Of a stretch of 6,197 bases of DNA, positions 1 to 5,134 are shown piece by piece. The stretch's first letter is position 1. Each line of letters starts with the position of its first letter. The notes under the pieces were generated by a model that saw nothing but the letters and a program-made list of their open reading frames with translations, was not told the DNA's origin and did no database searches. Location of the stretch: contig JBKHXU010000234.1 of assembly GCA_046565865.1 (NCBI GenBank), positions 1 through 6,197 of the forward strand, written 5' to 3'. A program made the translations under genes and the position numbers. This DNA comes from JBKHXU01 sp046565865 (lineage in GTDB: Bacteria; Pseudomonadota; Gammaproteobacteria; Acidiferrobacterales; Sulfurifustaceae).

Positions 1-303
1 AAGATCAAGCCGGGTGCCGCCGGCAGCAAGGAGCTGGCCCTGCAGGGCGAGCGTATTTACCGGGGCGGCAACGCCAAGATGGGCGTCTCGGCGTGCATGA
101 GCTGCCATGGGCCGTCGGGTCATGGTATTCCGCCACGCTTTCCGCGGGTTTCGGGCCAGACCGCGGCCTATACCGAACGCCAATTGCTTGATTTTAAGTC
201 GAGTCGGCGCGCCAACGACGACGGCATCATGACGCGCATCGCTTTTCGCATGTCCGAGGCCGAGATCAAAGCGGTGTCGGAGTACATGGCAGGACTGCAC
301 TGA
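1..303 (+). CDS. Cytochrome c4, C-terminal heme domain (5' end cut by window)
   Basis: The frame is open from the first base and gives 100 residues before TGA. A class I cytochrome c site CMSCH lies at residues 32-36 of the fragment, with the two cysteines for covalent haem attachment and the proximal histidine. It is followed by the cytochrome c4 pattern: GPSGHG, then FPRVSGQ, then a YTERQL helix, then NDDGIM, where M77 is the likely distal iron ligand. The final helix ends in EYMAGLH. Cytochrome c4 is normally a periplasmic or membrane-associated diheme protein of about 190-210 residues that passes electrons to terminal oxidases. Only the second domain is present here, so the signal peptide and first heme lie upstream. 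An adjacent short stem overlaps the stop codon. A monoheme c5-like protein is the alternative, but the motif order fits c4 better. Confidence 0.9.
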   Translation, partial: KIKPGAAGSKELALQGERIYRGGNAKMGVSACMSCHGPSGHGIPPRFPRVSGQTAAYTERQLLDFKSSRRANDDGIMTRIAFRMSEAEIKAVSEYMAGLH

Positions 304-318
304 TCGCGGCGATCATTT
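301..318 (+). terminator. Short hairpin overlapping the cytochrome stop codon, weak terminator candidate
   Basis: TGATCG at 301-306 pairs perfectly with CGATCA at 310-315 around a 3-base loop, followed only by TTT. The stem starts on the stop codon. The U-run is too short for a classic rho-independent terminator, so it may just be an mRNA 3' hairpin. The stronger hairpin downstream at 464-498 is a better candidate for ending the transcript. Confidence 0.25.
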
Positions 319-343
319 AACGTCTGACAAACGTGGGCTGCCA

Positions 344-372
344 TCCCCGCAGTTTTAAGCGGGAGCGGGAAT
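344..372. repeat. REP-like imperfect palindrome (candidate)
   Basis: CCCGC at 346-350 pairs with GCGGG at 359-363 over an 8-base loop, and a second GCGGGAAT follows immediately at 365-372. The ATCCCCGC...GCGGGAAT layout resembles dispersed extragenic palindromes of the ATTCCCGC...GCGGGAAT kind found in many proteobacteria. Only one copy is visible in the window, so repeat status is a guess. Confidence 0.25.
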
Positions 373-463
373 CCGGTTTTTGCGCGGGTAGACCCGGCCG
401 TTCGCGGGGCGACGGAAACGGGATTTATCCAGCCCTTCCCACATAACCGATAAAGATGTCCTG

Positions 464-498
464 GCACGCCCCGATCTGGACCGGGGCGTGCGTGTTTT
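464..498 (+). terminator. Strong 10-bp hairpin followed by TTTT, probable rho-independent terminator
   Basis: GCACGCCCCG at 464-473 is perfectly complementary to CGGGGCGTGC at 482-491, leaving an 8-base loop. GTGTTTT follows at 492-498, giving a GC-rich stem and a short U-run in the plus direction. It lies 160 bases after the cytochrome stop codon. It could therefore end the cytochrome mRNA after a long 3' UTR, or be the 3' end of a small RNA starting within the gap. The U-run is only four bases and interrupted, so termination efficiency is uncertain. The stem itself is a direct observation. Confidence 0.5.
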
Positions 499-686
499 GG
501 GCTGGCCGCAACTCGGCCCGGCCGGTGCCGTTAAGCGCCGTCTGTAGCCCTTGCGGCACGCCGTTCGTTCCCACCCACTCCGTCCAAAAATGCATGCTAT
601 CAGCGAGTTACCGCAACTCACCGGCGGTGGCATGGCTATTGCTTTTAAATCGGTAAGAGAAAAAAGCCGCTGATCGCGGGCGCTGT

Positions 687-691
687 GGAGG
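687..691 (+). promoter_or_regulatory. Ribosome binding site deciding the start at 700
   Basis: GGAGG is a near-perfect Shine-Dalgarno core. Its 8-base spacing to ATG 700 favours that start over the in-frame GTG at 685, which overlaps the site, and over ATG 694, which is only 2 bases away. Confidence 0.75.
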
Positions 692-699
692 GAATGACG

Positions 700-936
700 A
701 TGTTGAGCCACGTCGTAACACTGGTAAAGAGCTACGAGCAGAACCACGGTATGCGACCCAACGTCGTGTACATGAACGAAACGCACTACGGCTACCTGCG
801 GGAAGAGCTGCCGTTCGTGCGCGATCACAACGACGTCGTGGCCATCCTCGGTGTCGACATCGCACTCAACGACGAAGCGCTTCATCCGCAAGCGGCGATC
901 GTCCGCTTCGCGTCGGAAAACATTCTGGTCAGCTGA
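700..936 (+). CDS. Uncharacterised 78-residue protein
   Basis: I do not recognise this family. I chose ATG at 700 because GGAGG at 687-691 sits 8 bases upstream. GTG at 685 and ATG at 694 are in frame but lie on or too close to that site. The protein is acidic and apparently soluble: no signal peptide, membrane segment or cysteine. Notable stretches are GMRPNVVYMNETHYGYLREELP at residues 17-38 (aromatic and conserved-looking), AILGVDIALND at 48-58, and a HPQAAIVRF strand at 62-70. Alternating hydrophobic strands and helices suggest a small alpha/beta domain. It is a single-gene unit: a perfect terminator follows 24 bases after its stop codon and the next gene converges on it. Good Shine-Dalgarno spacing and GC-rich codon use like its neighbours support a real gene. 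Confidence 0.8.
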   Translation: MLSHVVTLVKSYEQNHGMRPNVVYMNETHYGYLREELPFVRDHNDVVAILGVDIALNDEALHPQAAIVRFASENILVS

Positions 937-959
937 ACGATTTGCAGGCGGGGGTGTAT

Positions 960-989
960 AGGCCGGGGGTAATACTCCGGCCTTTTTTT
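960..989 (+). terminator. Rho-independent terminator of the 78-residue gene
   Basis: GGCCGG at 961-966 pairs with CCGGCC at 977-982, extended by A960-T983 outside and a G-T and a G-C pair inside, and is followed by seven T residues at 983-989. This is a textbook rho-independent terminator on the plus strand. On the minus strand the same stem is not followed by T residues, so it should not act as an intrinsic terminator for hemL. Its T-tract supplies part of the hemL stop codon (TAA, complement of 988-990). Confidence 0.85.
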
Positions 990-2289
990 ATGGCCGGTTC
1001 AGCTGTGCCAGCGCGCTTTCGGCCGCCGCCAGCGTCTGCGCGATGTCGTCGGGCGTATGTGCGGCGCTGACGAAGCCGGCCTCGAACGCGGACGGGGCGA
1101 GATAAACGCCGGCGTCGAGCATCGCATGGAAAAATTTTCGGAACCGCGCGACATCGCATGCCATCACCTGCGCGAAACTGGTCACCGACGGCTGGTCGGT
1201 GAAAAAAATACCGAACATGCCGCCAACCGACTGTGTCGTAAGCGGAATGCCGGCCGCGTTGGCGCGGGCGCGCAAGCCATCGGCGAGCATCGTCGTGCGC
1301 GCGGCGAGCGCTTCGTAGAAACCGTCGCGCGCGATCTCGCGCAGCGTTGCCAGGCCCGCGGCGACGGCGACCGGGTTGCCGGAGAGCGTGCCGGCCTGAT
1401 ACACCGGACCCTCGGGGGCGAGATGGCGCATGACCTCGGCACGTCCGCCGAGCGCCGCCACCGGCAGTCCGCCGCCGATCACTTTGCCGAGCGTGGTGAT
1501 GTCGGGCGTGATGCCGTAGAGCGCCTGCGCACCGCCGCGCGCGACGCGAAAGCCGGTCATCACTTCGTCGAAGATAAGTAGCGCCCCGTGCTGGTCGCAC
1601 AAGGCGCGCAGTCCTTCGAGGAACCCCGGCGCCGGCGGCACGCAATTCATGTTGCCCGCGACCGGCTCGACGATGACCGCCGCGATTTCCCGACCCGCGC
1701 GCGCGAAGGCGGTTTGTACCTGCTCCAGGTTGTTGTACTCGAGCGTGAGGGTGTGGGCCGCGAGCGCTGCCGGTACACCGGGCGAGGTCGGTACACCGAG
1801 CGTCAGCGCCCCCGAGCCGGCCTTGACCAACAGCGAATCCGAATGGCCGTGATAACAGCCCTCGAATTTGACGATCGCGTCGCGCCCGGTCATGCCGCGC
1901 GCCAGGCGCAGTGCGGTCATGGTGGCCTCGGTCCCGGAGCTGACCAGGCGCACGCGCTCAAGGCTCGGCATCAGCCGGCACAACAGCTCCGCCATTTCCA
2001 CCTCGGCGCGCGTCGGCGCACCGAAGCCCAGCCCGGCGCTCGCCGCGCGTTGTACCGCCTCGACCACGGCCGGGTGCGCGTGGCCCAGAATCATCGGGCC
2101 CCACGAGCCGACGTAATCGATGTAGCGATTGCCGTCTTCGTCCCAAAGATAGGCGCCCTTCGCCTTGGCGATAAAAAGCGGTTCGCCGCCAACGCCCTTG
2201 AAGGCGCGCACCGGCGAGTTGACGCCGCCGGGGATGAGTCGTTGTGCCTGGGCGTAGAGCGCGTGGGACTTTTCGGTTTGTCGTTTCAT
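988..2289 (-). CDS. hemL: Glutamate-1-semialdehyde 2,1-aminomutase
   Basis: HemL is a cytoplasmic PLP enzyme that converts glutamate-1-semialdehyde to 5-aminolevulinate, the second committed step of the C5 tetrapyrrole pathway. The 433 residues match the usual length of about 426-430. Visible landmarks are the N-terminal IPGGVNSPVRAF (19-30), SSGTEA (117-122, cofactor phosphate binding), the YHG motif (146-148), DE at 241-242 for the pyridine nitrogen, and TTLGKVIGGG, whose K269 is the expected Schiff-base lysine. GTLSGNP follows at 300-306. The frame is open further upstream, but the start at 2289 is fixed by the family's N-terminus and by the ATGA overlap with the thiE stop codon. No Shine-Dalgarno sequence is visible, so it is probably translated by coupling to thiE. 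It is the last gene of the operon. Confidence 0.97.
   Translation of the reverse strand: MKRQTEKSHALYAQAQRLIPGGVNSPVRAFKGVGGEPLFIAKAKGAYLWDEDGNRYIDYVGSWGPMILGHAHPAVVEAVQRAASAGLGFGAPTRAEVEMAELLCRLMPSLERVRLVSSGTEATMTALRLARGMTGRDAIVKFEGCYHGHSDSLLVKAGSGALTLGVPTSPGVPAALAAHTLTLEYNNLEQVQTAFARAGREIAAVIVEPVAGNMNCVPPAPGFLEGLRALCDQHGALLIFDEVMTGFRVARGGAQALYGITPDITTLGKVIGGGLPVAALGGRAEVMRHLAPEGPVYQAGTLSGNPVAVAAGLATLREIARDGFYEALAARTTMLADGLRARANAAGIPLTTQSVGGMFGIFFTDQPSVTSFAQVMACDVARFRKFFHAMLDAGVYLAPSAFEAGFVSAAHTPDDIAQTLAAAESALAQLNRP
2286..2289 (-). promoter_or_regulatory. ATGA overlap, thiE stop / hemL start
   Basis: Read on the minus strand, ATG of hemL and TGA of thiE share two bases. The preceding bases lack a purine-rich Shine-Dalgarno sequence, which favours termination-reinitiation by the same ribosome. 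Confidence 0.85.
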
Positions 2290-2927
2290 GTGTCGTGCAA
2301 TGGGTAGAGTGCCGCGTACCGTCGCGCCTGCGCAGCGATGTCCGGTGCATGGAATAGGCCGCCGATCACCGCGAGCGCATTGGCGCCGGCCGCGATCAAG
2401 TGCGCGCCATTTTCCGGGGTGATGCCGCCGATCGCAACAATCGGAACCCGTAACCGGGTGCGCGCCTGCGTGAGCAGCGACAGCGGCGGCCGTACCGCTT
2501 GCGGCTTGGTCGGCGACGGATAGAAGCTGCCGAACGCGACATAGTCGGCGCCCGCGCGCTCGGCGGCCAGCGCGCGGTCGAGCTCGTCGTAGCACGACAC
2601 GCCGATGATGGCGTTCGGGCCGAGGCGCCGGCGCGCGGCATCGATGGCGGCGTCGTCGCGCCCGAGGTGTACGCCATCCGCGCCGAGCGCGAGCGCGAGT
2701 TCAATGTCGTCGTTAACGATGAAAGGCAGCGCGCGTTGCCGACAAAGCGCGCGCAACGCTTCGACCTCGCGCCGCGCCGCCGCGTGGTGTGCCGCCTTGT
2801 CACGATATTGCACGAGCGCCGCGCCGCCCTCGATGGCGGCGCGCACCGCGGGCACAAGATTCGCGGGGGCGAGGACGTCGGTATCGGCGATGGCGTAGAG
2901 GCCGGCGATACGCCCGCGAGCCGTCAT
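2286..2927 (-). CDS. thiE: Thiamine-phosphate synthase
   Basis: ThiE joins hydroxymethylpyrimidine diphosphate to carboxylated thiazole phosphate, giving thiamine monophosphate, in the cytoplasm. The 213 residues form a single TIM-barrel domain of normal length (E. coli ThiE is 211). Seen in order: LYAIAD at strand 1 (10-15), VQYRDK (39-44), FIVNDD (69-74, pyrimidine and metal site), DGVHLG (84-89), GVSCY (109-113), GSFYPSPTK (133-141, diphosphate loop), VAIGGITPEN (164-173) and AVIGGLF (186-192). The start is set by the ATGA overlap with the thiD stop codon. The N-terminal MTARGRIAGLYAI begins directly at the first barrel strand, leaving no room for a later start. No Shine-Dalgarno sequence is visible. 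It sits between thiD, whose product HMP-PP it consumes, and hemL. Confidence 0.97.
   Translation of the reverse strand: MTARGRIAGLYAIADTDVLAPANLVPAVRAAIEGGAALVQYRDKAAHHAAARREVEALRALCRQRALPFIVNDDIELALALGADGVHLGRDDAAIDAARRRLGPNAIIGVSCYDELDRALAAERAGADYVAFGSFYPSPTKPQAVRPPLSLLTQARTRLRVPIVAIGGITPENGAHLIAAGANALAVIGGLFHAPDIAAQARRYAALYPLHDT
2924..2927 (-). promoter_or_regulatory. ATGA overlap, thiD stop / thiE start
   Basis: The thiE ATG and thiD TGA overlap by two bases on the minus strand. The upstream bases read AACCGAACGA with no GGAG-like core, again suggesting coupled translation. Confidence 0.85.
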
Positions 2928-3730
2928 TCGTTCGGTTTGTTCATGACCCGCCCCCAGTAGAGCCGGTCGGGCAGGTGCTGGCCCATGCCTAAGCGATAGC
3001 CGTGTTTCAAGCTGTGCCAGGTGTAGTGCAACGCCTGGGTGATGGCGTTCGCCGGATCGAGCCCGTGCGCCAGCGATGCGGCGCAGGCAGCGGCGAGGGT
3101 GCAGCCCGAGCCGTGATAACTCGCCGGCAGGCGCTCGAACTGAAAGCTGTCGAGCAGACGCTTGTTGCCGTAGAGCCGATGGATCACTTGCGGCGTGTTC
3201 TCGTGCGTGCCGGTGATAAGCACGTAATCGCAGCCGAGCGACAGCAGCTCTTGGGCGCAGGCGTCGAGCGTATCGGCGTCCGGGGCGAGTACGCGCGCCT
3301 CCTCGGTGTTCGGCGTGATGAGCAGCGTACGCGGAAGCAATAGCACGCGCAGCGCGTCCTCCAGCGGTTCAGCCGTCAGCGGATCGCCGCGGCCGGAATG
3401 TTGGACCGGATCGACGATCAGCGGGATGTTGGGATAATCGTCGATCACGCTCGCGACCGCCGTCACCGCCGCGGCGGCGCCGAGCATGCCGATCTTGAAG
3501 GCGGCGACCGGCATGTCTTCCAGCACCGCGCGCGCCTGGGCGATGATCAGATCCGGCGGCACCGCGGCGAAACCTTTGATGCCAGCGGTGTCCTGCGCCG
3601 TCACCGCGGTCACCACCGGTGCCGGGTGGCAGCCGAGGCTCGCGAGCGTAAGGATGTCGGCGCTCAGGCCGGCGCCGCCGGTGGAGTCGCTGCCACCGAA
3701 GCAAAGCACCACCGGCGGTAGCGGGTTCAT
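2924..3730 (-). CDS. thiD: Hydroxymethylpyrimidine/phosphomethylpyrimidine kinase
   Basis: ThiD phosphorylates HMP to HMP-P and then HMP-PP, the pyrimidine donor for ThiE. The 268 residues match the ribokinase-fold family (about 260-270). Visible are LCFGGSDSTGGAG (9-21, substrate loop), VTAVTAQDT (40-48, where the Gln is expected to contact the pyrimidine), KIGMLG (79-84), IVDPVQHSGRGD (105-116), ITPNTEEA (138-145), VLITGTH (170-176) and GSGCTLAAA (207-215), the anion-hole segment with C210 and the expected catalytic region. SGRGD in place of the enterobacterial AKSGD is usual for the thiD version found next to thiE and hemL in other gammaproteobacteria. The open frame extends about 530 bases further upstream, but that part is shadow of hemH; the ATGA junction fixes the start. 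Confidence 0.96.
   Translation of the reverse strand: MNPLPPVVLCFGGSDSTGGAGLSADILTLASLGCHPAPVVTAVTAQDTAGIKGFAAVPPDLIIAQARAVLEDMPVAAFKIGMLGAAAAVTAVASVIDDYPNIPLIVDPVQHSGRGDPLTAEPLEDALRVLLLPRTLLITPNTEEARVLAPDADTLDACAQELLSLGCDYVLITGTHENTPQVIHRLYGNKRLLDSFQFERLPASYHGSGCTLAAACAASLAHGLDPANAITQALHYTWHSLKHGYRLGMGQHLPDRLYWGRVMNKPNE
3727..3730 (-). promoter_or_regulatory. ATGA overlap, hemH stop / thiD start
   Basis: This is the third identical junction of the operon: hemH TGA overlaps thiD ATG. No Shine-Dalgarno core is visible in the preceding bases (ACATACCGCGTC). Confidence 0.85.
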
Positions 3731-4749
3731 GACGCGGTATGTCTCAGAACCAGGTCGCGCAGTACCGCGATCAGTCGCGGATCGGCGTTGAGCGCCGGCA
3801 CGACGCGATAGTGGGCCACGCCGCAATCGCGTGCGAGTTTGGCGTAGGTGATACCGAGCTCGAACAGCGTCTCGATGTGATCCGACACGAACGCGATCGG
3901 GTACACCAGCATTTGCTTGGCGCCGGCCGCCGCCTGCGCGCGAATCACATCGTCGGTATAGGGCCTGAGCCACTCGAGCGGGCCGACGCGGCTTTGGTAG
4001 CACAGTGTGGTGTGCGGCCAGCCGAGTTCGGCGCGCACCGCTTCGTAGGTCGCTTGAATCTGCCGCTCGTAGGGGTCGCCGGCGCGAACAAATTTTTGCG
4101 GCAGACCGTGCGCCGAGAACAGACACTCGACGCGCGCCGGATCGGGATCGGGAAGTTCGCGCAGCGCCTGCTTCAGGCTCTCCACAATCGCGCGTTGAAA
4201 GCCCGGCTCTTGGTACCACTCGCGTACCAAGTGTACCGACGGCGAATAGGATGCCGCTTGGCACACGCGCATGAACTCATTGTACGAACTGCCGGTGGTC
4301 GTCAACGAGTATTGCGGATACAGCGGCAGCAGCACCACGTGGCCGTAGCCGCCGGCCTTGAGCCGCGCGACGACCTCGGTTGCGCGCGGGTGCCAGTAGC
4401 GCATGCACACGAAAACATCGTACGCATCGTGCCCCGGTGCCGCCCGGCGATTCGTCCCCGCGGCGACGCGAACTTCCGCCTGCGCGTTGAGCGCTTGTTG
4501 CAACGCCGTCGCCTGCGCCATGGTGTTCTCGAGCAGCGGCGAGCGGCCGCCGATGGCGCGATACCCCTCGGCCGCTTCGCCCGCACGCCGGCGCGCGATC
4601 CATCGCGCCAGCGGTTTCTGCAGCAGCCAGCCGAGCGGCAAGCGAAAAATATCGGGGTCGGAGAAGAGATTGCACAAGAACGGCTCGACGGCGGCCAGCG
4701 AGTCGGGCCCCCCGAGATTGAACAACACGACGGCGTGGCGGGTTTGCAT
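3727..4749 (-). CDS. hemH: Ferrochelatase
   Basis: HemH inserts ferrous iron into protoporphyrin IX to make protohaem, at the cytoplasmic face of the membrane. The 340 residues contain LFNLGGPD (9-16), GGRSPL (67-72), MRYWHP (116-121), LPLYPQYSLTTTGS (141-154), the signature FSAHGLP (211-217) with the catalytic H214, QSRVGPLEWLRPYTD (252-266), and SDHIETLFEL (289-298), where E293 is the metal/proton-relay acid. Compared with E. coli HemH (320 residues) there seems to be a short extra segment, about residues 94-112, before MRYWHP. ATG at 4749 is the only start giving a normal N-terminus; its Shine-Dalgarno is weak. It is the first gene of the operon, divergent from rubredoxin. The four cysteines visible (26, 115, 163, 209 and also 250, 309) are not arranged as an obvious iron-sulfur site. 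Confidence 0.96.
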   Translation of the reverse strand: MQTRHAVVLFNLGGPDSLAAVEPFLCNLFSDPDIFRLPLGWLLQKPLARWIARRRAGEAAEGYRAIGGRSPLLENTMAQATALQQALNAQAEVRVAAGTNRRAAPGHDAYDVFVCMRYWHPRATEVVARLKAGGYGHVVLLPLYPQYSLTTTGSSYNEFMRVCQAASYSPSVHLVREWYQEPGFQRAIVESLKQALRELPDPDPARVECLFSAHGLPQKFVRAGDPYERQIQATYEAVRAELGWPHTTLCYQSRVGPLEWLRPYTDDVIRAQAAAGAKQMLVYPIAFVSDHIETLFELGITYAKLARDCGVAHYRVVPALNADPRLIAVLRDLVLRHTAS

Positions 4750-4770
4750 AGCGGTGCAGGAACAACTCGG

Positions 4771-4799
4771 ATTCTACGCCGGGCGTTGCGGTTTCTCCA
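4771..4799 (-). promoter_or_regulatory. Candidate sigma-70 promoter of the hemH-thiD-thiE-hemL operon
   Basis: On the minus strand, TGGAGA (complement of 4794-4799, 4 of 6 to TTGACA) is followed by a 17-base spacer and TAGAAT (complement of 4771-4776, 5 of 6 to TATAAT). Transcription would start near 4764, giving a leader of roughly 15 bases. That is too short for a TPP riboswitch, and no thi-box sequence was seen in the 109-base divergent region. Confidence 0.5.
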
Positions 4800-4820
4800 C
4801 GCACACAAACATGGGAGAAT
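4792..4820 (+). promoter_or_regulatory. Weak candidate promoter for rubredoxin
   Basis: TTTCTC at 4792-4797, a 17-base spacer and GAGAAT at 4815-4820 give a poor sigma-70 match whose -35 overlaps that of the hemH promoter on the other strand. A back-to-back arrangement is plausible because both genes must start in this 109-base region. The -35 match is weak enough that a different promoter or an activator site is equally possible. Confidence 0.25.
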
Positions 4821-4858
4821 CGCGGCCCCGCGGGTGGGCGGGTTGATAGAGGAGTGTG

Positions 4859-5023
4859 ATGAAAACGTACATGTGCGTAGTGTGCGGGTTTGTGTATGAA
4901 GAAGAAAAAGGGTGGCCCCAAGAAGGCATCCCCCCTGGCACGTGCTGGGAAGATGTGCCGGAAAACTGGAAGTGCCCGGAATGCGGCGCCGCCAAAAGCG
5001 ACTTTGAGATGATCGAGATTTGA
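4859..5023 (+). CDS. rubA: Rubredoxin
   Basis: This is a 54-residue one-iron electron carrier of the cytoplasm. Iron ligands are two CxxC knuckles: C6-C9 in MCVVCGFVY and C39-C42 in KCPECGA. The core aromatic and glycine residues are in place: Y4, Y13, W19, GIPPGT at 23-28, W30, the WEDVP-NW stretch at 30-37, and F49. The start has a clear Shine-Dalgarno AGAGGAG at 4848-4854. EEEKGWPQEGI in place of the clostridial YDPxxGDP type, and the FEMIEI ending, resemble the Pseudomonas RubA1/RubA2 type, which feeds electrons to alkane hydroxylase or works in oxidative-stress redox reactions. Its partner here is unknown. C29 is an extra cysteine besides the four ligands. A rubredoxin gene divergent from the thiD cluster is a recurring gammaproteobacterial arrangement, from memory. 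Confidence 0.95.
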   Translation: MKTYMCVVCGFVYEEEKGWPQEGIPPGTCWEDVPENWKCPECGAAKSDFEMIEI

Positions 5024-5052
5024 TCCTCGCCGCGCCCGCGTCGCAACCCCGA

Positions 5053-5086
5053 CGTTCGTGGGCGAACGAATCAGCGCCTTTTCTTT
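5053..5086. terminator. Perfect 6-bp hairpin between convergent rubredoxin and FadL-family genes
   Basis: CGTTCG at 5053-5058 pairs with CGAACG at 5063-5068 around TGGG. A TTTTCTTT run follows on the plus strand, but only from 5079, about ten bases after the stem. That spacing is atypical, so intrinsic termination is possible but weak. On the minus strand no T-run follows. Its place between two gene ends supports a termination role. Confidence 0.3.
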
Positions 5087-5134
5087 ATGATCCTGTAGCG
5101 TTCCAATTTGCAGTGCCGGTGTTCGACCCGTTCG

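Larger units (their letters stand above)
304..699. other. 396-base gap without a convincing protein gene; contains several hairpins
   Basis: No frame here has both a ribosome binding site and a protein-like composition. The two longest open stretches, at about 456-656 (+) and an antisense frame reaching 355, read as low-complexity Arg/Ser/Pro-rich translations and look spurious. The gap holds a CCCGC/GCGGG inverted repeat near 346-363, a perfect 10-bp stem at 464-491, and a 5-bp GGCCG/CGGCC stem at 504-518. It must also contain the promoter of the downstream small gene, but I could not pick a convincing -35/-10 pair. A small RNA or a multi-hairpin 3' UTR is possible and unproven. Confidence 0.6.

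Noticed and set aside
947..974. Tandem near-repeat GGCGGGGGTGTATA / GGCCGGGGGTAATA
   Set aside because: It is only two imperfect 14-base copies, and the second is explained by the terminator stem.
1588..2307. A 239-codon plus-strand open frame antisense to hemL
   Set aside because: It is a shadow of the hemL codon pattern, with no ribosome binding site and Arg-rich low-complexity content.
2290..2595. An upstream extension of the hemL frame giving a 535-residue protein
   Set aside because: The extra 102 residues are thiE read in another frame. HemL homologues begin at the ATGA start at 2289.
3731..4264. An upstream extension of the thiD frame
   Set aside because: It overlaps hemH throughout, and the translation is Arg-rich and unlike any ThiD N-terminus.
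4750..4858. A possible TPP riboswitch ahead of the thiamine genes
   Set aside because: I found no CTGAGA-type thi-box core, and the likely leader of about 15 bases is far too short.
3739..4899. A 386-codon plus-strand open frame covering all of hemH and running into rubredoxin
   Set aside because: It lies wholly antisense to a certain ferrochelatase, is Arg/Ala/Gln-rich and shows no family motif. Long antisense frames are expected from GC-rich codon use.
5119..5134. Repeated GTTCG/CGTTCG words near the FadL-family gene end
   Set aside because: These are short words without spacing regularity, likely chance in GC-rich DNA.
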